Assembly (NCBI RefSeq): GCF_019753765.1
Contig: NZ_JAIJZW010000012.1
Location: forward strand, 1 to 64,000
Direction: 5' to 3'
Length of the DNA stretch: 64,000 nucleotides
Origin: Microbacterium marinilacus
GTDB taxonomy: Bacteria; Actinomycetota; Actinomycetes; Actinomycetales; Microbacteriaceae
Of this stretch, positions 6,103 to 14,572 are shown in pieces; position 1 is the first letter of the stretch; each line of letters starts with the position of its first letter. The position numbers were made by a program, and so were the translations under genes. The notes under the pieces were generated by a model. The model made no database searches, had not been told where the DNA came from, and was given only the letters and a program-made list of their open reading frames with translations.

Positions 6103-7419
6103 ATGGGCGGACGGGTGCTGCGGCACAGCGCTGAACGGCACAGCGCTGAACGGCACAGTGCTGAACGGTACGGCGTCGAGAGGCACAGCGCCGATCGGCG
6201 GGTCGCGCGGGGCGAGCCGGTGGTGGCGCTCGCACACGACTACCTCACCCAGCGCGGCGGCGCCGAGCGCGTGGCGCTGTCCATGGGGCGGGCCTTTCCC
6301 GGGGCGCCGCTCTACACGACCCTGTACGAGCCCTCGCAGACCTTTCCGGAGTTCGGGGCGCTCGACGTGCGACCCAGCAGCCTGAACCGCCTGTCGCCGC
6401 TGCGGCGCTCGCACCGCCTCGCGCTGCCGCTGCTCGCGCACGACGTCGACGCCATCCGGGTCGACGCCGACGTGCTGCTCGTCAGCTCCAGCGGCTGGGC
6501 CCACGGCATGCGGAGCTCTGGGCGGAAGGTCGTGTACTGCCACGCGCCCGCCCGCTGGCTCTATCAGACCCAGCGCTACGCGAGCGGGGGCTCGATGCGC
6601 GGCGCCGCGACGCGCGCCGCCGTCGCCACCCTCGGATACGGACTGCGGCGCTGGGATCGGGAGGCGGCCCGGTCGGCCGATCGCTATCTCGTGAACTCCA
6701 CCGTCATCCAGCGTGCGGTGCGGGACGTCTACGGCATCGAGGCCGAGGTCGTCCCCCCGCCTGCCGCGTGCCGTCCCGCCGGCGAGGAGGACCCGGATCC
6801 GACGATCGAGCCGGGGTTCCTGCTCGTGGTCGCGCGCCTGCTGCCGTACAAGAACGTGGACGCCGTGGTGCGCGCGGCCGGGCTGCTGGGCGACGTCGAC
6901 GTGGTCGTGGTGGGGGCGGGCCCCGACCGGGACCGGCTGCAGTCGATGGCGGGACCGCGCGTGCGCTTCGCGGGCACGGTGACGGATGCGCGCCTCCGCT
7001 GGCTCTACCGTCACGCGTCCGCCCTCGTCGCCGCGTCCTACGAGGACTACGGCCTGGCGCCGCTGGAGGCCGGGGCGTTCGGGCGTCCGGCGATCGCGCT
7101 GCGCGACGGCGGATTCCTCGACACGGTGCGCGAGGGCGTCAGCGGCGTGTTCTTCGACACCCCGGAGGCGGAGCCGATCGCCCGCGCGATCGAACGTGCT
7201 CGCGCGACGGCGTGGGACGCCGCCACGATCGCGGCGCACGCCGACTCGTTCAGCGAGGAGAGCTTTATCGACAGGCTGCGCACGGTCGTGGCGGACGTCG
7301 CCGGCCGCACGCCTCTGTCGGCGCCCGCCGCGCCCCTCGCGGCCCCCGTGCCCACGCCTTCGCCAGTGCCCGCGCCCGTCGCGACGGGCGACACGGCCGA
7401 GATCCCCGTTGCCGCGTAA
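6103..7419 (+). CDS. GT4-family glycosyltransferase
   Basis: 438 residues, GT-B fold. The N-terminal domain starts with VALAHDYLTQRGGAER, typical of glycosyltransferases of exopolysaccharide loci. The C-terminal donor-binding domain has the EX7E motif in SYEDYGLAPLEAG. The ATG at 6103 has AAAGAGG upstream, but it makes an N-terminus of about 39 residues containing pentapeptide repeats; GTG 6220 would give a more standard protein. The last 40 residues are Ala/Pro-rich and probably disordered. It is followed 10 nt later by a GT2 gene, and the two together mirror the fused GT4-GT2 protein at 30463-32406. Sugar specificity cannot be read. Confidence 0.85.
   Translation: MGGRVLRHSAERHSAERHSAERYGVERHSADRRVARGEPVVALAHDYLTQRGGAERVALSMGRAFPGAPLYTTLYEPSQTFPEFGALDVRPSSLNRLSPLRRSHRLALPLLAHDVDAIRVDADVLLVSSSGWAHGMRSSGRKVVYCHAPARWLYQTQRYASGGSMRGAATRAAVATLGYGLRRWDREAARSADRYLVNSTVIQRAVRDVYGIEAEVVPPPAACRPAGEEDPDPTIEPGFLLVVARLLPYKNVDAVVRAAGLLGDVDVVVVGAGPDRDRLQSMAGPRVRFAGTVTDARLRWLYRHASALVAASYEDYGLAPLEAGAFGRPAIALRDGGFLDTVREGVSGVFFDTPEAEPIARAIERARATAWDAATIAAHADSFSEESFIDRLRTVVADVAGRTPLSAPAAPLAAPVPTPSPVPAPVATGDTAEIPVAA
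6121..6195 (+). repeat. Five 15-bp imperfect direct repeats
   Basis: The unit cggcacagcgctgaa occurs exactly at 6121-6135 and 6136-6150, with one change at 6151-6165, and in degenerate form at 6166-6180 and 6181-6195. In the glycosyltransferase frame it reads as HSAER-like pentapeptides. Because family members normally begin near VVALAHDYLTQRGG, the repeats may be untranslated leader sequence if translation starts at GTG 6220. Confidence 0.8.
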
Positions 7420-7429
7420 GGAGACCGGA

Positions 7430-8320
7430 GTGCGCGCGCTGCCCGAGATCGTCGTCGTGGCCTACGGCGCGCCCGCCCTCCTGCGGGAGACGCTCGCGCC
7501 GCTCGCGGGCTTCGCGGTGACGGTGGTCGACAACTCCTCCTCGCCCGAGGTCGCCGCCGTCGCCCGCGAGGTCGGGGCGGCGTACTGGGATCCGGGGGCG
7601 AACCTCGGCTTCGGCGCCGGTGTGAACCACGCGCTCGCCCGGCGCCGGACGCCCGGGGCCGACGTGCTGCTGCTCAACCCCGACGCCGTCGTCGACCCCG
7701 ACGCGATCCGGGCGCTCCAGGCGGCGATGCACGCCGAGGCCCGCATCGCGACGGTCGGGCCGGCGCAGTTCGACGCGGACGGACAGCGCGCGCAGGTGAG
7801 CTGGCCGTACCCGCACCCCCTCGAGTACGTCGCGCGCATGGTGCGGCTCGAGCGGTTCCTGCGCGAGCGTCCGCGGTACGTCATCGGATCGGTCCTGCTG
7901 ATGAACGCCGAGGCGCTCGCGAGCGTCGGCGGCTTCGACGAGGGCTTCTTCCTCTACGCGGAGGAGGCCGACTGGCAGTACCGCGCGCACCAGGCCGGAT
8001 GGCGCAACGTGGTGCGCCACGACGTGACGGCCACCCACGTCGGGGCGGGCACGAGCACCGACCCGGTGCGCCGAGAGGTCTTCCTGCAGGCCGGACAGGA
8101 ACGGTTCCTGCGCAAGCACTACGGCGTGTGGGGCTGGCGGGCCGCGCGATGGGCGGTGGTCGTGGGAAGCCTGCCCCGACGGGTGCTGCTGCGGGGAGCG
8201 CGTCGGGGCGCCGCCCGCGATCGGGGCCTGCTGTTCCGACGCGGGCCGGTGGCGGTCGAGGCGACGTACCGGCCTCGTGTTCCGCGCGCCGCCGGCGCCG
8301 CCGACGGCGGTCGAGCGTGA
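7430..8320 (+). CDS. GT2-family glycosyltransferase (rhamnosyltransferase-like)
   Basis: 296 residues. GT-A fold with the opening VVVAYGAPALLRETL, nucleotide-binding VVDNSSS, LLLNPDA in the DXD position, and the acceptor-side motif GGFDEGFFLYAEEADW typical of dTDP-rhamnosyltransferase-like GT2 enzymes. The GTG start is set by AAGGAG six nt upstream. The C-terminus is Arg-rich. Closely similar in sequence to the second half of the fusion protein at 30463-32406. The stop overlaps the next start (GTGA). Confidence 0.85.
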   Translation: MRALPEIVVVAYGAPALLRETLAPLAGFAVTVVDNSSSPEVAAVAREVGAAYWDPGANLGFGAGVNHALARRRTPGADVLLLNPDAVVDPDAIRALQAAMHAEARIATVGPAQFDADGQRAQVSWPYPHPLEYVARMVRLERFLRERPRYVIGSVLLMNAEALASVGGFDEGFFLYAEEADWQYRAHQAGWRNVVRHDVTATHVGAGTSTDPVRREVFLQAGQERFLRKHYGVWGWRAARWAVVVGSLPRRVLLRGARRGAARDRGLLFRRGPVAVEATYRPRVPRAAGAADGGRA

Positions 8321-9276
8321 GCGCGCCGCGGGTGAGCGTGGTCGTCGCCACCAACCGCACGAGCCCCCACCTGGCGGAGGCGCTCGAGTCAGCGTGCAGG
8401 CAGACCCTGGTGCCGGTCGAGATCATCGTCGTCGACGACGGATCGCCCGACGCCGCCGCGGTCGCCGAGGTGGCCGCCTCCGCCGGCGCACGGATCGTGC
8501 GGCTCCCGCCTTCCGGCGTCAGCGTCGCGCGCAACGTCGGGGTCACGCAGGCGTCGGGGGAGTACGTGGCATTCCTCGACGACGACGATCGCTGGGCGCC
8601 CGAGCGGCTGCGCCTGCAGGCCGCGGCGCTCGCGAGCGACCCTGGGGCCGTGGCGAGCTACTGCGGGATGCGGACCGTCGACGAGGCGGGCGTCCAGGAA
8701 CTCGCGCCCGCGGACCAGGTCGCCGTGGCCTCGCGACTCGACGTCGCCCGCCGGCTCACGGGGATCATCCTGCCCAACCTCCTGATCCGCCGCACGGCGC
8801 TCGACGCGGTCGGCGGCTTCCACTCGCGCCTGCGCCTCGCGGAGGACCTCGACCTGGTGCTGAGGCTGGCCGAGCGCGGGACGTTCCGGTTCGTGCCCGA
8901 GCAGCTCGTCGACTACCGGGCGACGAGCACCAACACCACGCGCCGGCACAGAGAGCTCGCCCGCGGCATCGAGGAGGTGCTGCGCCTGCACCAGGCGGCC
9001 GCCTCCGCGGCGGGCGACGTCGACCTGGTCGCCGCGCTCGGCGAGAGCCTGCGTGCGAACGCCCGTTTCGCGTGGTGGGCCGCGGGGCGCCGAGCCCGCG
9101 CGCTGGTGCGGGACGGGCGACCCGCGCGGGCGGCCGGCGAGCTGTGGTGGGCGCTCGGCCATGCGCCCGGGGGCCTGGTCGACGGGCTCTCGCGCCGGCT
9201 GGGGAGCGCCGGGAAGGCTCCGGAGAGGAAGCTCGAGCCGATCGGCCCGGCTCATGCGGGAGCGGTGTCGCCGTGA
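8317..9276 (+). CDS. GT2-family glycosyltransferase
   Basis: 319 residues, beginning VSVVVATNRTSPHLAEAL. Motifs: IIVVDDGSPD (nucleotide), FLDDDDRWAPE (metal-binding Asp cluster) and LRLAEDLDLVLRLAERG (catalytic ED region). The GTG overlaps the stop of the upstream gene and the stop overlaps the next start, so four genes from 7430 to 11026 are translationally coupled. Adds one sugar to a glycan, with donor and acceptor unknown. No membrane segments are evident. Confidence 0.85.
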   Translation: MSAPRVSVVVATNRTSPHLAEALESACRQTLVPVEIIVVDDGSPDAAAVAEVAASAGARIVRLPPSGVSVARNVGVTQASGEYVAFLDDDDRWAPERLRLQAAALASDPGAVASYCGMRTVDEAGVQELAPADQVAVASRLDVARRLTGIILPNLLIRRTALDAVGGFHSRLRLAEDLDLVLRLAERGTFRFVPEQLVDYRATSTNTTRRHRELARGIEEVLRLHQAAASAAGDVDLVAALGESLRANARFAWWAAGRRARALVRDGRPARAAGELWWALGHAPGGLVDGLSRRLGSAGKAPERKLEPIGPAHAGAVSP

Positions 9277-10067
9277 CGGCCGCGCCCCTCCTCGTGCGCT
9301 CGCGCGACATCTGGCGGCAGCCCGCGCCGCGCGGTGGCGAGTTCGCCGCCCGTGCCGTGGCGCCGCTGCCCCCGTTCCTCACCGCGTCGTTCGGGGTGTT
9401 CTGCGTGGAGACGACCGAGCCGGTCGTCGCGCTCACCTACGACGACGGGCCGCACCCCGAGCACACACCCGGCATCCTCGACGTGCTGGCCGAGCGCGGG
9501 GCGACCGCGACCTTCTTCGTCCTCGCCGACCAGGTGGCGGCCCATCCGGGGATCGCGCGGCGGATCGTCGCCGACGGGCACGAGATCGCCCTGCACGGCG
9601 CCGACCACACGGCGCTCACGACGCTGCCGGACGACGAGGCGCTGCGGCGCATCCGAGACGCGCGCGCCCGTGTCGAGGACGTCGCCGGCGTGCCGGTGCG
9701 GGTCTTCCGGCCGCCCTACGGCAAGCACACCTGGGGCCAGGCGCTCGGCGTCCGTCGGATGGGGATGGAGCTGATGATCTGGTCCGGGCACGCCTGGGAC
9801 TGGGTCGACGCCGAAGGCGCCGCCGTGGCGCGGCGGGCGCTGGAGGAGGTCTTCACCGGCGCGATCCTGCTGCTGCACGACCACCGCGCCGACCCGCACA
9901 CCCTCGATCCGGGCGAGCGCCTGCCGGCGTTCGACAAGGCGGAGGTGCTGGACGAGATCCTCGTCGGGCTGATGCAGAGGGGCTTCACGACGGTCGGGGC
10001 GAGCGCGCTGCTCGCCGCCCACCGGCACGTGCGCAGCGCTCTGCGCGACAGGATGGTGCGCGAGTGA
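9273..10067 (+). CDS. Polysaccharide deacetylase (NodB domain, CE4)
   Basis: 264 residues. CE4 motifs in order: TYDDGPHPEHT (catalytic base and metal Asp), HGADHT (metal His residues, a variant of HSxxH), RPPYGK, WDW, and LLLHDHR. The enzyme removes N- or O-acetyl groups from a glycan. I see no signal peptide, so it may act on a lipid-linked precursor at the cytoplasmic face, although some members use unusual export. GTG start overlaps the previous stop. Lying inside a run of GT2 genes, it probably tailors the same repeat unit. Confidence 0.85.
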   Translation: MTAAPLLVRSRDIWRQPAPRGGEFAARAVAPLPPFLTASFGVFCVETTEPVVALTYDDGPHPEHTPGILDVLAERGATATFFVLADQVAAHPGIARRIVADGHEIALHGADHTALTTLPDDEALRRIRDARARVEDVAGVPVRVFRPPYGKHTWGQALGVRRMGMELMIWSGHAWDWVDAEGAAVARRALEEVFTGAILLLHDHRADPHTLDPGERLPAFDKAEVLDEILVGLMQRGFTTVGASALLAAHRHVRSALRDRMVRE

Positions 10068-11026
10068 CGCCGGCGGTGAGCATGGGGCCGGCGACGCCGG
10101 CGATGAGCGTGGTGATCCCGGCGTACGACGCCGAGGCCACGCTGGGCGAGCAGCTGGCGGCCCTCGCGGGTCAGGATGCGGAGGTGCCGTTCGAGGTGCT
10201 CGTGTGCGACAACGGCTCCACCGACGGCACGGCAGAGCTCGTGCGGGCGGCCGCGCTGACGTGGCCGTGGCTCCGACTCGTCGACGCGTCCGGCCGGCGC
10301 GGCGCGTCGGCGGCGCGCAACATCGGCGCCGCGGCGGCGCGCGCGCCCGTGCTGCTGTTCTGCGACGCGGACGACGTCGTGAGCCCGGGCTGGGTGCGTG
10401 CGTTCGACGAGGCGCTGCGGGGCGCCGCGTTCGCCGCGGGAGCGGTGGAGCACGCACGGCTCAACGGAGGGCGGGACTGGGACTTCGGGTGGGACCGGCC
10501 GACGTTCGTGAACCCCGCCCTGCCTCAGCTGCGCGCCGGAGGATCGGGCAACATGGCGATCCGCGCCGACGCGTTCGCCGCGGTCGGCGGGTTCGACGAG
10601 CTGCTCTTCGCCGCGGAGGACATCGACTTCTCGTGGCGGGTGCAACTGGCGGGGCACGCCCTCGTCGAGGCGCCGGCGGCGATCGTGCACGTGCGCAAGC
10701 GCGCGGGCCTCGGCGCTGCGCTGCGCCAGGCATACGCGAAGGGCGCCGGAGCGCGGGTGCTCTCGCACCGGTATGCGGCGATCCGTGAGGCGCTGGAACG
10801 CGAGGCGGCGCCCGACCCGGCGACCGACCCCGAGCTGCGCGCGGCGGGCGGACGGGGCCGAGCGCGGCTGCGGCGGCTGCCGGGCGGCGTCGCGGCGATC
10901 CTCCGCGCGCCGGCGCGGGCCACCGTGCACCTGGCCGCGCTCGCGTACCGCGCCGGCTACCGGCGCGCCCGCGTGGACGGTGTCGTCCAGCTGGCGCCCG
11001 CGGCGGCGCTGCCGTCGACGCGCTGA
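10064..11026 (+). CDS. GT2-family glycosyltransferase
   Basis: 320 residues. The GT-A core starts at MSVVIPAYDAEATLGEQL (about residue 13); then VLVCDNGSTDGT, LFCDADDVVSPGW (DXD) and FDELLFAAEDIDFSWR (ED acceptor motif). The GTG at 10064 overlaps the stop of the deacetylase; ATG 10103 just before the conserved core is an alternative. Last gene of the coupled run, with a gap of about 55 bp to the convergent neighbour. Confidence 0.85.
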   Translation: MTPAVSMGPATPAMSVVIPAYDAEATLGEQLAALAGQDAEVPFEVLVCDNGSTDGTAELVRAAALTWPWLRLVDASGRRGASAARNIGAAAARAPVLLFCDADDVVSPGWVRAFDEALRGAAFAAGAVEHARLNGGRDWDFGWDRPTFVNPALPQLRAGGSGNMAIRADAFAAVGGFDELLFAAEDIDFSWRVQLAGHALVEAPAAIVHVRKRAGLGAALRQAYAKGAGARVLSHRYAAIREALEREAAPDPATDPELRAAGGRGRARLRRLPGGVAAILRAPARATVHLAALAYRAGYRRARVDGVVQLAPAAALPSTR

Positions 11027-11081
11027 GGGGCGCCGCGCCGAGAGCCCTCATCGAATGGCTCCGCCCGCGCGAACCTGTGGT

Positions 11082-11621
11082 TCAGTCCGCGTACCGCTGC
11101 AGATGCTGCAGCGAGCGCTCGCGTCGGAGTGCGTGTTCGTCGGGGATGAGCTTCGTGCGGTCGATCAGGGTGGGAACGCTGACCAGCTTCGCCTCGATGA
11201 GTGCGCCGACGAACTCCCGGTCCTTGTCTCTGGCAGCGATCAGCTTGGACACCGCCAGGTCGTGCGGCTCCAGAAACCGGGGCTCGGCAGGACGCGAGGA
11301 CTGAAGGTCCCAGTGAACGAGTCGGTCCCGCCATCCCTCCGGCAGGATCGCGGTCTCGATGTGGATGCCTTCCGCGTAGTAGCCGTTGTTCGCATGGAAC
11401 GATGACATCTCGCCGATGGCCCCTTCGACCTTGTCGGCCTTGGCGCGTTCCGGGTCGTCGAGGAACGCGATGTCGGCTTCGATCGATGCCGTCGCCCGCG
11501 CGGGCAGGAGGGTCTCGTCGAAGGAACCGAGAATCGACTGCGACCCGATGACGAGAACGTCCTCGTCATCGGCGATGCGACAGGCCGATCGCAGGATGTG
11601 TGCGAGCTGCTGACGATTCAT
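11082..11621 (-). CDS. Nucleotidyltransferase-like protein (DUF6036/AbiEii type)
   Basis: 179 residues. The start MNRQQLAHILRSACRI is followed by VLVIGSQSILG, matching the GS motif of minimal nucleotidyltransferases, then IEADIAFLDDPE with acidic residues in the metal-binding position, and LEPHDLAVSKLIA as in the AbiEii/DUF6036 group. The ATG overlaps the stop of the upstream HTH gene (ATGA), so the two are made together. Known relatives are toxins or partners in two-gene toxin-antitoxin and abortive-infection modules; that role here is inference. It sits between polysaccharide operons. Confidence 0.7.
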   Translation of the reverse strand: MNRQQLAHILRSACRIADDEDVLVIGSQSILGSFDETLLPARATASIEADIAFLDDPERAKADKVEGAIGEMSSFHANNGYYAEGIHIETAILPEGWRDRLVHWDLQSSRPAEPRFLEPHDLAVSKLIAARDKDREFVGALIEAKLVSVPTLIDRTKLIPDEHALRRERSLQHLQRYAD

Positions 11622-12124
11622 GCGGCGGGCTTCCGTCGGTGTCGGTCCCAGTCGGCTCGGAACGAATCCAGGATCTGCGTGCGCTGACGATCCGAGAGCA
11701 CACCCGCGAAGGGACTGTTCTGTCGGAGTTCTCGAGCGCGCTCTCCGGTGTCGACCAACACTTTCGCCACGGCCTCCACGCCATCGGAGATGAGCTGCTC
11801 CCACTCATCGAGATACTGCACGGCCTTGCCGTCGGGGCGGTGACGCCCTCGCCAGCGAGCGATGTTCTCGGACGCCTTCTCCAGGACCCGGTCCGGCTCG
11901 AGGACGAGCTTTCCGACGACGGCGCGGTGCAGCCAGAGTGAGCGTGTCTGCTCGTAGGTCATCGTGGGCTCGAGGAGACGCTCGACCGCCTCCCGGTCCA
12001 CGCGTCGATGAGTGCCGGCCCTCGCATGCGGCAGCACTCCGCGGTCGCAGAGGTCGACGACATGCTGGCGAGATCTGCCGAGCAGGTCGGCCGCCGCCCC
12101 GGTCGTGATCCATCGCCCGTCCAT
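11618..12124 (-). CDS. HTH (excisionase/MerR-like) protein, likely antitoxin or regulator
   Basis: 168 residues. Residues 1-50 form a winged-helix DNA-binding domain of the excisionase type (WITTGAAADLLGRSRQHVVDLCDRGVLPHARAGTHRR, in two stretches here). The remaining part is helical and charged and I do not recognise it. It forms an operon with the nucleotidyltransferase gene. The ATG lies 7 nt after a TAAGAT -10 box, so the message is probably leaderless. By analogy with two-gene modules it would repress its own promoter and neutralise its partner. Confidence 0.65.
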   Translation of the reverse strand: MDGRWITTGAAADLLGRSRQHVVDLCDRGVLPHARAGTHRRVDREAVERLLEPTMTYEQTRSLWLHRAVVGKLVLEPDRVLEKASENIARWRGRHRPDGKAVQYLDEWEQLISDGVEAVAKVLVDTGERARELRQNSPFAGVLSDRQRTQILDSFRADWDRHRRKPAA

Positions 12125-12131
12125 GTTCTCG

Positions 12132-12137
12132 ATCTTA
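12132..12137 (-). promoter_or_regulatory. -10 box (TAAGAT) of the HTH/nucleotidyltransferase operon
   Basis: On the minus strand TAAGAT lies 7 nt before the ATG at 12124, in a locally AT-richer stretch (about 12125-12165). A TTGTGT-like element lies some 15 nt further upstream. Spacing indicates transcription starting at or next to the start codon. Confidence 0.6.
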
Positions 12138-12215
12138 CCTCAAACACCAGAAACACAACGATAGCCGGAGTGTGAACACCCCGTCCCCGGCCGCGCCGGG
12201 CCGGGTCGACCCGAC

Positions 12216-13400
12216 TCAGCCGGACGCGCGCACACCCCGCCGCGCGCGATCGCGCACGCGCCTCGCGAGAGGCAGAGCGCGCAGCAGCAGGCGCGACGAG
12301 GCGCTCGTTCCGACGAGCAGGTCCACCCGGTCCCGGCGGTCCGGGTACAGCCCCGTGCCCGAGGTGTAGAACGGGTCGAGGTCGGGGTCGAAGAACCTCT
12401 CCGCATCGGTCGCGGACATCCGCGCGAGGCCCAGCACGCGCCCGATGTGCCCCACGCTGAAGCGAGAGAACCGCTCGTCGTACGAGTCGATGAAGCCGAA
12501 CACGCCGTCCCCGGAGCGCAGGTTCACGGCCATGTGCAGCACCTCGTCGCCGGCCTCCAACGAGAACAGCCGCAGGTCGCCGTCGGCCTGGAACGCCTCG
12601 GCGATGGCGCGGAACCATCCCGCGGTCGCCGGGGCGAGCCCCATCGCGAGACCGCCGGCCGCGGCGTCGCCCTTCCAGCCTGCCGACTGCAGGGCGAGGA
12701 ACGCGCCGACGCGGTCGGACTCGTCGCTGCGGTCCATCAAGGCGACCGGCTCGTCCACCGCGGCCTGAAGCCCACGGATCGAGCGGCGCAGGTTGCGGAC
12801 CGCCTTCGCGCCGGCCGTCGGCAGCGCCAGCTCGGCCGGCAGCTCGACTCCCTGGCGATCCTCGACGCGATCGGCGGAGGCCCTTCCCGGCGTCGGCGGG
12901 GCATACCCGGCCCGGGCGAAGGCCCACGCCCGCCGTCCCACCTCCTCTTCGCGCATGCCGTGGCGCGACAGCGTCGCCGCCAGCGCATCGGCGAGCGGGC
13001 CGTCGCCGACGAACTTGTGCAGCACGAGCAGCCCCGGCAGTCCGTGCTCGCCCACGCCCGACAGCAGCGCGTCCACGGTCGCGTCGACGGCATCCCGATC
13101 GACGAGCGGGTGATGCCGCTCGGCGTGCGTGCCGAGGAACCGTCCGGCGGTCGACACGGCGCGGAAGGGCAGGCCCCGCCAGGCCGGCTCGACCGTGAAC
13201 GCCAGCAGACCCCTCAGCGCGTCGTCGTCCTCCGCGAGCAGCACCATCAGGTCGCCGGCGTCGGGATGCAGCCGCTGAGACGGGATCAGCCATCGCGGGT
13301 CGAGATAGACGTTCGGCTCGAGCGCGCGGTCCGCCAGTGCGCGCCAGCGCTCGACGTCGCGCGCCGTCAGATCGGCGACGCGCACCGCCCGCGTCCTCAT
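12216..13400 (-). CDS. GNAT/FemAB-like acyltransferase (CelD/BcsL group)
   Basis: 394 residues. The overall pattern (an N-terminal W..LADRALEPNVYLDPRW block, a central QSAGWKG motif and a late VNLRSGDGVFGFIDSYDERFSRFSVGH block split across the C-terminal GNAT fold) matches the double-GNAT CelD/BcsL acyltransferase group, related to FemAB. It is a diverged paralogue of the gene just upstream (13397-14572) and overlaps it by ATGA. The known family transfers acyl or aminoacyl groups to glycans or peptidoglycan precursors. It is last in a five-gene coupled operon with an acyltransferase and an HTTM protein. Confidence 0.7.
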   Translation of the reverse strand: MRTRAVRVADLTARDVERWRALADRALEPNVYLDPRWLIPSQRLHPDAGDLMVLLAEDDDALRGLLAFTVEPAWRGLPFRAVSTAGRFLGTHAERHHPLVDRDAVDATVDALLSGVGEHGLPGLLVLHKFVGDGPLADALAATLSRHGMREEEVGRRAWAFARAGYAPPTPGRASADRVEDRQGVELPAELALPTAGAKAVRNLRRSIRGLQAAVDEPVALMDRSDESDRVGAFLALQSAGWKGDAAAGGLAMGLAPATAGWFRAIAEAFQADGDLRLFSLEAGDEVLHMAVNLRSGDGVFGFIDSYDERFSRFSVGHIGRVLGLARMSATDAERFFDPDLDPFYTSGTGLYPDRRDRVDLLVGTSASSRLLLRALPLARRVRDRARRGVRASG

Positions 13401-14572
13401 GCGACGGCCTCCGGCCGGGGCGCGGCCGCGCGACGGCGCCCACTGGCCCACGCGTAGGCGCGCAGCGCGGTGCCGCGCACGACGCCGCGCGACGCGAGCA
13501 GGTAGCTCTCGTAGAGCTTCGGCTGCGGATACAGCTGGAGCGAGGGTCCCTGAGCGCGGCCCAGGCACGGGTCGAAGAAGTCCGTGCCCTCGCGGGAGAG
13601 CAGCAGCTCGGTCTGCACCGCCTTGCCGAGGTTGCCGGGGCTGAACCGTGCGGCGCTCTCGTCGAAGGCGTCCCGCAGCGCGAACGCACCCCGCCCGGAG
13701 CGCAGCACGATCGACATGTACACGCGGGACCCGCCCGCCGAGATCTCGAAGACGGACAGCTCGTCCGTCTTCCGGAACCGGGCGGCGAGGGCGCGCAGCC
13801 AGTCGTCCCTGCCCAGCACCCGGTAGGCGGCGCCGTCCCTCGACGGGTCGCCCTTCCACCCGGCGGCCTCGAGGTCGAGGAAGTCCTCGATCGCCGCCGC
13901 GTCCTGGCCGCGATCGACGATGGATACGACGCCGAGCTCTCGCACCATGCCGCGCAGTCGCCGCAGGATGTCCTTCCTGCGGGGCGTGGTGAGGTGCGGC
14001 TGGGCCGCGACGATCGCGGCGAGGTCCTCCGTCGGGGCCGGCCCGACATCGGGGCCTCCCGCACCGCCCTCGACGCTGCGAGGCGGCGTCCACGTGCTCG
14101 AGAAGGACGACAGCGTGTGTCGCGGCAGCCGGAGCGAGCCGGCGGCCTGCCGCAGCGCGTCGGCGACTGCGCCCTCCGCGGGCACGTCGACCATCGCCAG
14201 CAGGCCGGGGGTGCCGCGCCGCCGCATCCCGCGCAGCAGCGTGCGGGCGGCGGCGGCGGGGTCGGCGGCGCTCAGCAGCGGACGGCGGAGCGGGATGACC
14301 GCGTCCATCAGCGCGCCCGACGTCGCCGCGGCCATCGGCGAGAACCCCTGCAGCTCCACCCGCGCGCGGGTGAACGCGTGCACGGCGACGAGCGCCCCCG
14401 CGTCGCGGGCGAGCGCCACGCGGAGCTCCGCCGCCTCCGGCCAGTGCTCCACGCAGGTGCGCAGGAAACGGGGGTCGAGGAAGGCGTTGGGCTCCACGGC
14501 CGTGCGGGCCAGGGCCTCCCACTCATGCGCGCTCTCGACGGCGTCCGTGAGTGTCGCGACCTCGACGCTCAC
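13397..14572 (-). CDS. GNAT/FemAB-like acyltransferase (paralogue)
   Basis: 391 residues. It shares with its downstream neighbour the layout W..LARTAVEPNAFLDPRF, LEAAGWKG in the middle, and a late block IVLRSGRGAFALRDAFDESAARFSPGN before the conserved FFDP region. So two consecutive paralogues arose by duplication and have diverged widely. GTG start overlaps the stop of the acyltransferase-3 gene; its own stop overlaps the next start. Probably modifies a surface glycan or glycolipid; the acyl donor is unknown. Confidence 0.7.
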   Translation of the reverse strand: MSVEVATLTDAVESAHEWEALARTAVEPNAFLDPRFLRTCVEHWPEAAELRVALARDAGALVAVHAFTRARVELQGFSPMAAATSGALMDAVIPLRRPLLSAADPAAAARTLLRGMRRRGTPGLLAMVDVPAEGAVADALRQAAGSLRLPRHTLSSFSSTWTPPRSVEGGAGGPDVGPAPTEDLAAIVAAQPHLTTPRRKDILRRLRGMVRELGVVSIVDRGQDAAAIEDFLDLEAAGWKGDPSRDGAAYRVLGRDDWLRALAARFRKTDELSVFEISAGGSRVYMSIVLRSGRGAFALRDAFDESAARFSPGNLGKAVQTELLLSREGTDFFDPCLGRAQGPSLQLYPQPKLYESYLLASRGVVRGTALRAYAWASGRRRAAAPRPEAVA

